Of a stretch of 21,079 nucleotides of DNA, positions 1-8,004 are shown in pieces. The stretch's first letter is position 1. Every line of letters starts with the position of its first letter. The notes beneath the pieces are model-generated. The model worked only from the letters and a program-made list of their open reading frames with translations. It had not been told where the DNA came from and searched no databases. Origin of the DNA: Candidatus Bipolaricaulota bacterium (GTDB lineage: Bacteria > Bipolaricaulota > Bipolaricaulia > Bipolaricaulales > Bipolaricaulaceae); the NCBI GenBank assembly GCA_025060555.1, contig JANXBC010000015.1:1-21079 (forward strand), read 5' to 3'. A program made the position numbers and the translations under genes.

Positions 1-187
1 CGTTCCGGTGCGGGTGCGGTGCCCCTCCTGCGGATATGCGGGGGAAGCCCGCTACCTTACGGAGGAAGGTTGGCACATCGCCGTGCCCATTCTTTCCTGC
101 CCGTGCTGCGGTTCCCCCGTGGGAATCGAAGAAGGTCGGGAGTTGGCCATCGTGGGTCTCACCGTGGAGGAGGCTAACCCCATCTAG
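1..187 (+). CDS. HypA-like zinc-ribbon protein, C-terminal fragment
   Basis: Only the last 61 residues are present, read in frame from base 2 to a TAG at 185-187; the N terminus lies outside the window. Two CxxC pairs (fragment residues 7/10 and 33/36) form a zinc ribbon, followed by a GREL motif and a short acidic tail ending in VEE. That tail resembles HypA/HybF, the metallochaperone that delivers nickel to [NiFe] hydrogenase, where a Cys4 zinc site is followed by 'GREL..' and 'VEE'. The 22 residues between the two pairs are more than I recall for HypA (roughly 12-15), and the N-terminal Met-His nickel site cannot be seen. It could be another zinc-ribbon protein. The gene ends 148 bases before lpd and shows no obvious functional link to it. 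Confidence 0.55.
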   Translation, partial: VPVRVRCPSCGYAGEARYLTEEGWHIAVPILSCPCCGSPVGIEEGRELAIVGLTVEEANPI

Positions 188-335
188 GGCTCGGCCAACC
201 CTTTAAGTTTCCCGGCACAGCAAAAGAGTCCCTCCTAGGTAGGAAAGGCGTGGAAGAACGGGAATTCTTCCCAAAGGTTTACCTCGCTCTTGGGTAACCG
301 TTACTTCTGGGGTGTCACGGGTACACTCGAGGGCC
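188..335. other. Intergenic spacer before lpd
   Basis: This 148-base stretch has no ORF. It holds short inverted repeats: TCCTA/TAGGA near 232-243, GGGAA/TTCCC near 260-272 and GTAAC/GTTAC at 294-304. None is long enough, or followed by a T-run, to be a convincing terminator. I see no clear -35/-10 pair and no recognisable riboswitch core; a glycine riboswitch was considered because lpd follows, and was not found. Confidence 0.4.
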
Positions 336-1709
336 ATGAACAAGGTGGGAGTAGTGGTGATTGGTGGTGGTCCAGCGGGGTATGTATTGGCGCGCCGGCT
401 TGGGCAAATGGGCATTGATACGGTTTTGGTGGAGCGGGAGCATTTAGGTGGGACTTGCCTAAACCGTGGTTGCATCCCCACCAAGGCGTTATATGCCGCC
501 ACCGTCCCCCTTGGGAAAAAAGAGGTTTACGCCCGCATGGGCTTAGATGTGGAAATTCACGTAGAGCTTTCACGTTTGCGCGCTTTCGTCAGCGGGGTCG
601 TGGAGAAACTACGGGATGGCATCGCCCATCTTCTTTCTTCGGCGAAGGTTGAGGTCTTGCGGGGCGAGGGCCGGTTGCGCGGGCCGGGTGAGGTTGAGGT
701 CATTGGCGAAAGCAGAAGTGAGAAAATTCAGGCGAAAGCCGTGGTCTTGGCCACAGGATCAGTTCCTGTTGAGCTTCCTTTTCTCCCGTTTGATGGTGAA
801 AAAATTTGGTCTTCGGATCATGCTCTTCAGCTCCCCCTGGTTCCGGAGAGAATGGTGGTGGTGGGGGGCGGGGTGGTGGGACTGGAACTGGCTACGCTCT
901 ACCGGCGTTTGGGGGCAAAAGTTGTGGTGGTAGAGATGATGGATTCCCTTCTTCCCGGGGTGGGTCTTTCCCGGCGAGGAGTAGCGTTCCTTATGCAGGC
1001 CTTGCTTCGCCAAGGGATCGAGATCCGACTCAACACTGCAGCGGTGGGGCTCACAAAGAGCGGTCTTCTTGTGCGGGGGACACGCGAAGAGGAGATTGGG
1101 GCGGATGTCATCCTGGTGGCAGTGGGCCGGCGGCCGCGCTCGGAGGGATTGGGCTTAGAGAAACTGGGCGTTCAAGTGGAAAAGGGTATTGTTCGCACTG
1201 ATTCCTGCTTTTTGGCCGCACCCGGCATCTATGCCATCGGGGATCTCCGCGGCGGCGCCCTCCTCGCCCACAAGGCCAGCCACGAAGGCCTCCTCCTTGC
1301 GGAGACCTTGGGCTTAGAGCTGCGCGGGCAGAAACCCTCTTCTTTGGCGTTCCCGCGGGCCATGCCGTGGGCCGTTTTCACGCAACCGGAGATCGCCCTG
1401 GTTGGGGCTCCCGTGGAGACCCCTGGGTTGAAAGTAGCGCGGTTCCCCTTTTCTGCGCTGGGACGAGCCTGGGCTGAGGGTGAGCCTGAGGGTTTTGTCA
1501 CTTTCGCCTCCGACGAGGCTGGGAAGATCGTGGGGATCGAGATCATCGGACCACATGCGACTGAGCTTATCGGCGAGGGACTGCTCGCGGTGGAACTTGG
1601 CCTTTCGCTTGGGGATTTAGCCAGAGCGATTCACCCACACCCCACGTTCACGGAGGCCCTTTGGGAGACAGCGCTTTATGCCCTAGGCCGGCCGCTTCAT
1701 TTCGGATAG
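336..1709 (+). CDS. lpd: Dihydrolipoamide dehydrogenase (E3 / glycine-cleavage L-protein)
   Basis: This FAD- and NAD-dependent disulfide oxidoreductase reoxidises protein-bound dihydrolipoamide in the cytoplasm, for 2-oxoacid dehydrogenases or the glycine cleavage system. At 457 residues it has normal E3 length. The N terminus has the FAD-binding GGGPAG motif (10-15). The redox-active disulfide is Cys41/Cys46 in a GGTCLNRGCIPTK motif. A second GGGVVGLELA dinucleotide site serves NAD, followed by a GDL FAD motif. The C-terminal dimer domain carries the catalytic His435-Glu440 dyad (HPHPTFTE). I start at ATG 336 because the FAD strand then begins as in the family; an in-frame GTG at 312 would add eight residues. 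Neither has a good ribosome-binding site. Its stop lies 9 bases before purB. No E2 or GcvH gene is visible, but a GcvT fusion further along suggests a glycine-cleavage role (inference). Confidence 0.93.
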   Translation: MNKVGVVVIGGGPAGYVLARRLGQMGIDTVLVEREHLGGTCLNRGCIPTKALYAATVPLGKKEVYARMGLDVEIHVELSRLRAFVSGVVEKLRDGIAHLLSSAKVEVLRGEGRLRGPGEVEVIGESRSEKIQAKAVVLATGSVPVELPFLPFDGEKIWSSDHALQLPLVPERMVVVGGGVVGLELATLYRRLGAKVVVVEMMDSLLPGVGLSRRGVAFLMQALLRQGIEIRLNTAAVGLTKSGLLVRGTREEEIGADVILVAVGRRPRSEGLGLEKLGVQVEKGIVRTDSCFLAAPGIYAIGDLRGGALLAHKASHEGLLLAETLGLELRGQKPSSLAFPRAMPWAVFTQPEIALVGAPVETPGLKVARFPFSALGRAWAEGEPEGFVTFASDEAGKIVGIEIIGPHATELIGEGLLAVELGLSLGDLARAIHPHPTFTEALWETALYALGRPLHFG

Positions 1710-1718
1710 GAGGAGATC

Positions 1719-3029
1719 ATGATCGAGCGCTATGCCCTTTCACCCATGAAGGATCTCTGGACCCTGGAGGCCCAGTACACAAGGTGGTTAGAGGTAGAGG
1801 TTGCCGCCCTCGCTGCCTTAGAGGAGTTAGGACGCGTTCCGGCTGGTGTGAGCGAAGGGGTGCGCAAGAAAGCAAAGATCGATGTGCAAAAAATCCAAGG
1901 CCTGGAGAAGGAGGTTGGTCACGATCTTGTGGCCTTTCTTTGGGCTTTGGAGGAGGAAATTGGTACGGAGGGGCGGTGGCTGCACTTTGGCCTCACCTCT
2001 TCCGATGTCAAAGACACCGCGCTTTCCCTCATTTTGCGCGATGCATTGGAGATCATTTTGCGAAAGACCCGCGCACTGAAAGCTACCCTGGCTTCCTTGT
2101 CCCTGGCTTACAAGGAAACGCCGATCCTCGGGCGAACCCACGGCCAGTGGGCGGAGCCCACGACGTTTGGGCACAAGTTGCTTGTGTGGTATGACGAGCT
2201 TCTTCGGGTAGAGGCACGTCTCCAACGCGCACAGCACACGATATCTGTGGGCAAATTGTCTGGCGCGGTGGGCACGCACGCTTATTTCCCACCAGAAGCT
2301 GAAGAGAAAGCGTTGAGGAGCCTTGGCTTAAAACCTTGCGCCGTCGCGAGCCAGGTCATTTCCCGCGATCGGCATGCCGAGGTAGTGTTTGCCCTTGCCT
2401 CCTGTGCTTCTTTTGTGGAGAAGGTGGCGCTTGAGGTTCGCAACCTTTCGCGCGCCGAGGTGGGGGAACTAGAGGAGGGCCGGCCAGAGGGTTCTTCCGC
2501 CATGCCCCACAAGCGCAATCCTATTTTGTCTGAGCGCCTGTGTGGACTAGCGAGGCTCGCTCGTGCTGCCGTGGGTCCTCTCCTTGAGAGCAATGCCCTG
2601 TGGCATGAACGTGACATGTCCCACTCCTCGGTAGAGCGTATCATCCTCCCCCAGGTCTTTCTCCTTGTGGATTACATGTTGGATAGGGTGGACAAGCTTC
2701 TGCGGGAACTCCAGGTCTTTCCGGACAGAATGCGGGAAAGGCTCTCTGAGGCCTTGGGGTTGCCCTTCTCCGAGGGCCTCCTTTTGGCGCTGGTTCAAGC
2801 GGGAATGGCGCGGAGGGAAGCCCATGTGCTGGTGGCTGACCTAAGTAGGGAGGCCATCCAACGCGGGGTTCCCCTCTGCGAGCTTGCTCGCCAAAACCCC
2901 AGGGTACGGGCCTACCTCTCTGAAGAAGAGATAAAAGCGGTGTTTGACTTGAATGCGATGCTGAAGCGGGTGGCGGTTTCGTTCGACCGAGTTTTCCATT
3001 CACGCTATAATTCGTGTTGTGACCATTGA
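1719..3029 (+). CDS. purB: Adenylosuccinate lyase
   Basis: Adenylosuccinate lyase acts twice in purine synthesis: it releases fumarate from SAICAR, and from adenylosuccinate to give AMP. It belongs to the fumarase/aspartase superfamily and works as a homotetramer. At 436 residues it is typical of the bacterial family. Visible signatures are TSSDVKDTA near residue 85, GRTHGQ with His141 (the expected general acid) and the flexible-loop signature GSSAMPHKRNP with Ser259/Ser260. Start ATG 1719 has a GGAGGAG ribosome-binding site overlapping the lpd stop region, so it is probably co-transcribed with lpd. purA, the preceding step of the AMP branch, lies two genes downstream beyond ileS. A promoter for ileS appears to lie inside the 3' end of this gene. 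Confidence 0.96.
   Translation: MIERYALSPMKDLWTLEAQYTRWLEVEVAALAALEELGRVPAGVSEGVRKKAKIDVQKIQGLEKEVGHDLVAFLWALEEEIGTEGRWLHFGLTSSDVKDTALSLILRDALEIILRKTRALKATLASLSLAYKETPILGRTHGQWAEPTTFGHKLLVWYDELLRVEARLQRAQHTISVGKLSGAVGTHAYFPPEAEEKALRSLGLKPCAVASQVISRDRHAEVVFALASCASFVEKVALEVRNLSRAEVGELEEGRPEGSSAMPHKRNPILSERLCGLARLARAAVGPLLESNALWHERDMSHSSVERIILPQVFLLVDYMLDRVDKLLRELQVFPDRMRERLSEALGLPFSEGLLLALVQAGMARREAHVLVADLSREAIQRGVPLCELARQNPRVRAYLSEEEIKAVFDLNAMLKRVAVSFDRVFHSRYNSCCDH
2983..3011 (+). promoter_or_regulatory. Candidate sigma70-type promoter for ileS
   Basis: A perfect TATAAT (3006-3011) follows TCGACC (2983-2988, four of six matches to TTGACA) with a 17-base spacer. It lies inside the last codons of purB, in a local AT-rich patch. 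It would start transcription near 3018 and give ileS a leader of about 130 nucleotides. Confidence 0.55.
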
Positions 3030-3035
3030 TCTTTT

Positions 3036-3073
3036 GCGGATCCGCTCCATCATCCTGCCCCGCACGGGGCAGG
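3036..3073 (+). promoter_or_regulatory. ileS leader hairpins
   Basis: The leader contains the palindrome GCGGATCCGC (3036-3045), then a strong hairpin CCTGCCCC / GGGGCAGG (3054-3073) with loop GCAC. No T-run follows, so this is not a classical terminator. It could be a purB 3' end or a leader structure. The T-box consensus that often precedes ileS in Firmicutes is not seen. GTGAC near 3019 and GTCAC near 3099 could close the domain. Confidence 0.45.
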
Positions 3074-3148
3074 AATGAGCTTTCGCCATCGTTCTTTGTC
3101 ACGCTCGCGAAGGGAGGTCGAGGATTTCTTTTTGAAGGAGGATGATCG

Positions 3149-6100
3149 ATGTTCAAGAAGCTTGAGGCGGATCCGAAGCGCCGCGAGGAAGCGGTGCTAG
3201 CGCTTTGGGAAAAAGTACGGGCTTTTGAGCAGTCCGTGGAGAAGAGGGAAGGGTGCCCCCGGTTCGTCTTCTATGAAGGACCACCCACAGCCAACGGCCG
3301 TCCGCACTTCGCTCATCTTTTGGCACGGGTCTACAAGGACCTCTTTCCCCGCTACAAGACCATGCGGGGTTATTGCGTCCCGCGCAAAGCGGGCTGGGAT
3401 TGCCATGGACTCCCCGTGGAACTCGAGGTGGAAAAAGAACTCGGTGTTTCTACCAAAGCGGAGATCGAGCGTTTCGGAGTGGAAAAGTTTGTGGAGGCTT
3501 GCCGTGCTTCCGTGAACCGCTACATCCGTGAATGGGAAAAGATGCTGGTGCGAATGGGGTTTTGGATCGATCTAGCTCATCCCTACGTCACTTATACTGA
3601 CGAGTACATCGAAACCCTGTGGTGGGAACTCCGGGAGATGTACAAGAAGGGATTCCTTTATAAAGGGCATAAAATCCTTCCTTATTGTCCGCGGTGCGGA
3701 ACCCCCCTTTCCTCCCACGAGGTGGCCTTGGGTTATCGGCGGGTAGCGGATCCATCCGTGTTCGTCCGCATGCCGCTTTCCGACGATCCCGCGGTTTCCC
3801 TCCTTGTGTGGACAACCACTCCCTGGACCTTGCCGGCCAATGTGGCTGTGGCCGTTGCCGCAGCTGCTGCCTATGTGGAGGTCCTCTTTCGTGGGGAAAG
3901 GTTGATCCTGGCCAAGCCTAGGCTTCCGGCAGTGCTCGGGGAGGAGGCGACGGTTCTGCGGGAGTTTTTGGGACAGGAACTAGTGGGCAGAACTTATCAG
4001 CCTCTTTACCCCCTGGCACAAAACGGGGCCTATCGGGTAGTGGCTGACGAGTTTGTCTCCATGGAAGAAGGTACGGGCATCGTGCATATCGCTCCCGCGT
4101 TCGGCGAGGAGGACCATGCGCTCGGGAAGCGCGAGGGATTGCCTTTGGTTCAGCCGGTGGATCGCACTGGCCGGTTCACCTCAGATTTCCCCCTCTGTGC
4201 CGGACTTTTTGTAAAGGATGCGGATGCGCGGATCATCGAGGATCTGCGGGCGCGGGGAAGGCTATTCCATGCCGGAACCTATGAGCACGAGTATCCCTTC
4301 TGCTGGCGCTGCGATACACCTCTCCTCTATTACGCCCTGGATTCCTGGTTCATCGCCACCACGAAGGCTAAGGACAAAATCATCGCGGAGAACGCCAAAA
4401 TTGTGTGGCATCCAGAACATGCGGGGACCGGGCGTTTCCTAGATTTTCTGCAGTCCATGCGGGACTGGGCTCTCTCGCGGGAGCGCTATTGGGGTACGCC
4501 GCTTCCCGTCTGGACTTGTCCGACTTGCGGTGCACAGGAGGTGGTGGGCTCTCGGGCAGAACTAGTGGAGAAGGCGATCGACAAGGAGTTGGCCAGGGCA
4601 GTGGAGCTGCATCGGCCTTATGTGGACCGGGTAGAGCTTCGCTGCCGCTGCGGGGGGAGGATGCGGCGTGAACCCTATGTCCTCGACACCTGGTTTGACT
4701 CCGGCTCCATGCATACGGCTCAGTGGCACTTCCCGTTTGAGAATGTGGAGGAGTTTAAGTCTTCGTATCCTGCGGATTTCATCTGTGAGGGTTTGGACCA
4801 AACCCGAGGCTGGTTTTATACCCTTCTTGTGACCGGGGTCCTTGTGCACGGAGCCGCGCCTTACCGGCGCGTGTTAGTAACCGGACTTGGTCTCGATGCC
4901 CAGGGGCAGAAAATGAGCAAGTCCCGGGGCAACGTGATCGACCCCCTCCCCTTGGCGGATGAGCATGGGGCCGATGCGATCCGTTGGTATCTCCTTGCGG
5001 AGTCCGCGCCGTGGACGGAGCGCAGGCTTTCCCCAGAAGGTGTTAAGGAGGCCCGGTTCGGTTTCCTCGAGACAGTGCGCAACTGCCACGATTTCTTCGC
5101 CCTTTATGCGGCTATCGACGGCTTCGATCCCAAAGCAGACTTTGTCCCCTGGGGAGAACGACCAGCTCTGGACCGTTGGCTTGGCTCACGGCTATCCCAA
5201 GCGGTGGAGCAGGTCACGCGGGCCTTGGATTCCTATGATGTGGTCAAAGCGGCCCGGGAAATCGAGGATTTTGTCGATGACCTATCTAACTGGTACATTC
5301 GTGCCTCTCGGCCACGCTTTTGGGGGGCCGGCCTTGGGCGGGACAAGCTCTCCGCATATCACACCCTCTACACCGCGCTCAAAGTTCTCAGCCTCCTTTT
5401 AGCACCGTTCACCCCCTTCTTGGCGGAGGCTATGTGGCAAAACCTCCGTGAGGAAGAGGATGAGCCTTCTGTGCACCTCGCTGATTGGCCCGAACCGCTG
5501 TTCAGGGACGAAGAGCTTGAAGAGCAAATGAGGCGGGTCCGGCAGGTGGTGGAGCTGGCGCTGGCCGCGCGGAATCGCGCGAAGATCAAGGTCCGCCAAC
5601 CTCTGCGCGCCCTTTTTGTCTTGGAAAAACCGGGGGATCGCGAAATTCCCCAAGAACTTTGGGCATTGGCTAAAGAAGAGCTCAATGTTTTTGATCTCCA
5701 GCTCGTTTCAGATCTCTCGTTGTTTAGGGTGCCGCGTGTCAGCCCAGATTTTCGTAAGCTCGGCCCACGCCTGGGGAGCTTGGCTCAGGCCGCTGGCCAG
5801 AAGTTGAGGGAAGCCCCCTCTGAGTGGATAAGGACCCTGTTGGAACAAGGGCGAGCCGTATTGGATCTTCCAAATGCCTCTGTGGAGATCCGAAGCGACG
5901 AAGTCCAGATCACCTGGGAGCCAAAGGAAGGCTTTGTGCTCGAGGAGGACGTGGGTGGTGCCGTGGCGTTAGATGTTCAGCTTGACGAGGAGCTCCAAGT
6001 TCTTGGGGATTTACGCGAGCTTGTACATCGCATCCAACTCCTGCGTAAGGAGGCTGGATTTGAGGTGACCGATCGGATCTTGGTGGGTTATGCTGGGGAG

Positions 6101-6253
6101 TTAGGAAGAATTTTCCGTCGGTTTCCCCAGAAGATCCAAGAAGAGGTCTTGGCGCGCGGCCTTGTGGAGGGTGAGATTCCCGATGCCGAGTACACCGCGG
6201 AATTGGAAGTGCATGGCAAGAGGGGGCGGGTGTGGCTCCGGCGTTGGCGATAA
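3149..6253 (+). CDS. ileS: Isoleucyl-tRNA synthetase, long eukaryote-like type
   Basis: This class Ia synthetase charges tRNA-Ile and hydrolyses misactivated valine. At 1034 residues it matches the longer IleS type found in eukaryotes and some bacteria. The Rossmann domain opens with GPPTANGRPHFAH, in which residues 53-56 read HFAH where HIGH/HYGH is expected. KMSKS is at 588-592. The CP1 editing domain contains WTTTPWTLPAN near 220. Cysteine pairs near 180, 385, 457 and 498 are probable zinc or structural sites. WFDSGS and the GLDQTRGWFY block precede KMSKS, followed by the helical anticodon-binding domain (about 640-830) and a C-terminal extension. A GGAGG site precedes ATG 3149. The 3' end overlaps purA by 22 bases. 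Long-type enzymes are often mupirocin-insensitive; that is family knowledge and not seen here. Confidence 0.96.
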   Translation: MFKKLEADPKRREEAVLALWEKVRAFEQSVEKREGCPRFVFYEGPPTANGRPHFAHLLARVYKDLFPRYKTMRGYCVPRKAGWDCHGLPVELEVEKELGVSTKAEIERFGVEKFVEACRASVNRYIREWEKMLVRMGFWIDLAHPYVTYTDEYIETLWWELREMYKKGFLYKGHKILPYCPRCGTPLSSHEVALGYRRVADPSVFVRMPLSDDPAVSLLVWTTTPWTLPANVAVAVAAAAAYVEVLFRGERLILAKPRLPAVLGEEATVLREFLGQELVGRTYQPLYPLAQNGAYRVVADEFVSMEEGTGIVHIAPAFGEEDHALGKREGLPLVQPVDRTGRFTSDFPLCAGLFVKDADARIIEDLRARGRLFHAGTYEHEYPFCWRCDTPLLYYALDSWFIATTKAKDKIIAENAKIVWHPEHAGTGRFLDFLQSMRDWALSRERYWGTPLPVWTCPTCGAQEVVGSRAELVEKAIDKELARAVELHRPYVDRVELRCRCGGRMRREPYVLDTWFDSGSMHTAQWHFPFENVEEFKSSYPADFICEGLDQTRGWFYTLLVTGVLVHGAAPYRRVLVTGLGLDAQGQKMSKSRGNVIDPLPLADEHGADAIRWYLLAESAPWTERRLSPEGVKEARFGFLETVRNCHDFFALYAAIDGFDPKADFVPWGERPALDRWLGSRLSQAVEQVTRALDSYDVVKAAREIEDFVDDLSNWYIRASRPRFWGAGLGRDKLSAYHTLYTALKVLSLLLAPFTPFLAEAMWQNLREEEDEPSVHLADWPEPLFRDEELEEQMRRVRQVVELALAARNRAKIKVRQPLRALFVLEKPGDREIPQELWALAKEELNVFDLQLVSDLSLFRVPRVSPDFRKLGPRLGSLAQAAGQKLREAPSEWIRTLLEQGRAVLDLPNASVEIRSDEVQITWEPKEGFVLEEDVGGAVALDVQLDEELQVLGDLRELVHRIQLLRKEAGFEVTDRILVGYAGELGRIFRRFPQKIQEEVLARGLVEGEIPDAEYTAELEVHGKRGRVWLRRWR

Positions 6254-7476
6254 TCGGAGCGCAGTGGGGGGATGAGGCCAAAGGGAAGATCGTTCATTTC
6301 CTCTCCCGCGAAGCGGACCTGTGTGTGCGGTTCAATGGCGGCCCCAATGCCGGTCACACTGTCGTGGACGAGTACGGCGTAGCTAAGCTCCACCAAGTCC
6401 CCGCTGGCGCCCTCCACTCCCACTGCCTGGGCGTGTTGAGCCACGGGATGGTTCTCGATCCCTGGGCCCTGGAGGAAGAGCTTGCTTTCCTCCAGGGCCA
6501 GGGGCGGCCAGCGCCAAAGCTTTTGCTTTCAGAACGCACCCACCTTGTGCTCCCCTCTCACCGCATCAAGGAAGAAAAGGAGGGGGCTTCTTCCCGCCTG
6601 GGAACGACAAAAAGAGGGGTCGGCCCAGCTTACGCCGATCGCGTGGCCCGCCGCGGCCTGCGCCTCCTCGACCTTGCTCACCCACACTACGTCCGGGAAA
6701 GGCTGCGTGCGGAATTCGATGTGGTCGGGGGTTTTGATGTTGACCAGGTTTTCTCGACGCTCATGAACTTTTACCAGAAATTCCATGAGCGAATAGGTGA
6801 TGCGCGGGTTGCTCTTTCCCAAGCCCTGGCGAGTGGCAAAACAGTGATATTCGAGGGAGCACAGGGAACCATGCTCGATGTGGATTTCGGCACGTACCCT
6901 TATGTGACTTCTTCCCATACCACCGTGCATGGCATTCCCTGGGGGACCGGGGTTTGGCCGGAGTTTTCCGCGATTGTCGGTGTGGTCAAGGCATATACCA
7001 CACGGGTCGGCGCTGGACCTTTGCCCACCGAGGAGCGCGGTCCGCTGGGAGAAAGACTTAGGGAGGCTGGCGAAGAATATGGGGCTACAACCGGCCGCCC
7101 AAGGAGGTGTGGATGGCTGGACCTCGTGGCCTTGCGTTACGCGCACGCGATAAATCGCTTCACCCACATCGCGCTCACTAAGCTCGATGTTCTCTCGGGA
7201 TTTCCGGAAATTCGCGTGGCTGTGGCCTACCGTATAGATGGGGAGAAGGTAGAGGAATTCCCCGCCTGTTCTTGGGAGCTGGAGCGCGCTGAGCCGATTT
7301 ACGAAACCCTGCCCGGCTGGCAAAAGGACATACAAGGGGCCAAGGAATTCACAAGGCTGCCCAAAGAGGCTCAAGCTTATGTGCGGTTTTTGGAGGAGGT
7401 TTTAGGAGTGCCTGTGGCGTTGATTGGTACTGGCCCGGAGGCGAACTCGCTTATCGTGCGTGGGGAATTGAGTTGA
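6232..7476 (+). CDS. purA: Adenylosuccinate synthetase
   Basis: PurA joins IMP and aspartate using GTP to make adenylosuccinate, the substrate of PurB encoded upstream. It has 414 residues, slightly below the usual 425-430. The GTP loop reads WGDEAKGK with catalytic Asp14; the family consensus is GDEGKGK, so one glycine is alanine here. NAGHTV carries catalytic His42. KRGVGPAYADR, the FEGAQG..LDVDFGTYPYVTSS block, GAGPLPTE and LTKLDVL are all present. Start GTG 6232 lies inside the end of ileS with an AGGGGG ribosome-binding site just upstream. The 22-base overlap suggests translational coupling. The C terminus (GPEANSLIV) differs from the usual bacterial GPDR ending but keeps the GTG.. loop context. 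Confidence 0.94.
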   Translation: MAPALAIIGAQWGDEAKGKIVHFLSREADLCVRFNGGPNAGHTVVDEYGVAKLHQVPAGALHSHCLGVLSHGMVLDPWALEEELAFLQGQGRPAPKLLLSERTHLVLPSHRIKEEKEGASSRLGTTKRGVGPAYADRVARRGLRLLDLAHPHYVRERLRAEFDVVGGFDVDQVFSTLMNFYQKFHERIGDARVALSQALASGKTVIFEGAQGTMLDVDFGTYPYVTSSHTTVHGIPWGTGVWPEFSAIVGVVKAYTTRVGAGPLPTEERGPLGERLREAGEEYGATTGRPRRCGWLDLVALRYAHAINRFTHIALTKLDVLSGFPEIRVAVAYRIDGEKVEEFPACSWELERAEPIYETLPGWQKDIQGAKEFTRLPKEAQAYVRFLEEVLGVPVALIGTGPEANSLIVRGELS

Positions 7477-7500
7477 GAAAAGGGAGGGTTTCCCTATACT
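7473..7500 (+). promoter_or_regulatory. Promoter for rplM
   Basis: TTGAGA (7473-7478, five of six to consensus) and TATACT (7495-7500, five of six) are 16 bases apart. The -35 overlaps the purA stop codon. Transcription would begin near 7507, only about 15 bases before the rplM ATG, so the leader would consist almost entirely of the Shine-Dalgarno. Confidence 0.65.
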
Positions 7501-7521
7501 TGTGTGGAGAAGGAGGCACTC

Positions 7522-8004
7522 ATGCCCAAAACTTCCGTAGCGAAGTCCATGCTGCAAAAGCAGAAGACGTACATGGCTAAGAAAGAGGACGCCGGCATTG
7601 TGTTTGAACGTCGCTGGTATGTGGTGGATGCGACGGACCAGCCATTGGGGCGCCTGGCCGCAAAGATCGCAAAAATTCTCCAGGGAAAGCATAAACCCAC
7701 CTATACGCCGCACTTCGACGTGGGGGATTATGTGATCGTGGTGAACGCCGCGAAGATAAAACTTACTGGGAATAAGGGGGAGAAAAAGGTTTATTACCGC
7801 CACTCTGGATACATTGGGAACCTCAAAGAGATCCCATACGGAGAGCTTTTGCCGAAAAATCCGGAGTTTCTTTTGAAGGTTGTGGTGCGGCGGATGCTCC
7901 CCAAGAATGAGCTTGGCCGGCGGATGCTGCGCAAGCTCAAGGTTTACTCTGGACCGGACCACCCGCATCAAGCCCAGAGCCCCATCCCCCTCACCCTCTC
8001 ATAG
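7522..8004 (+). CDS. rplM: 50S ribosomal protein L13
   Basis: L13 binds 23S rRNA early in 50S assembly. The core begins at RRWYVVDATDQPLGRLAAKIAKILQGK, followed by HFDVGDYVIVVNA, YYRHSGYIG, the RRMLPKNELGRRML block and the KVYSGPDHPHQAQ ending, all diagnostic. I choose ATG 7522 because AGGAGG sits 5 bases upstream (7511-7516); the in-frame GTG 7504 would place that site inside the gene. This gives 160 residues, with an N-terminal extension of roughly 15-20 residues rich in Lys and Gln compared with E. coli L13 (142). In most bacteria rpsI (S9) follows in the same operon; here no S9 follows and an unrelated secreted protein comes next. Confidence 0.95.
   Translation: MPKTSVAKSMLQKQKTYMAKKEDAGIVFERRWYVVDATDQPLGRLAAKIAKILQGKHKPTYTPHFDVGDYVIVVNAAKIKLTGNKGEKKVYYRHSGYIGNLKEIPYGELLPKNPEFLLKVVVRRMLPKNELGRRMLRKLKVYSGPDHPHQAQSPIPLTLS

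Noticed and set aside
188..335. Glycine riboswitch before lpd
   Set aside because: Suggested by glycine-cleavage context, but no tandem aptamer core is visible and the spacer is too short for the usual tandem form plus an expression platform.
312..335. Upstream GTG start for lpd
   Set aside because: It would add eight residues before the FAD-binding strand, unlike the family, and has no better ribosome-binding site than ATG 336.
3018..3148. T-box riboswitch in front of ileS
   Set aside because: The T-box consensus and an antiterminator/terminator pair with a T-run are not present.
6529..7374. 281-codon minus-strand open frame
   Set aside because: Antisense shadow of purA, whose motifs are unambiguous.
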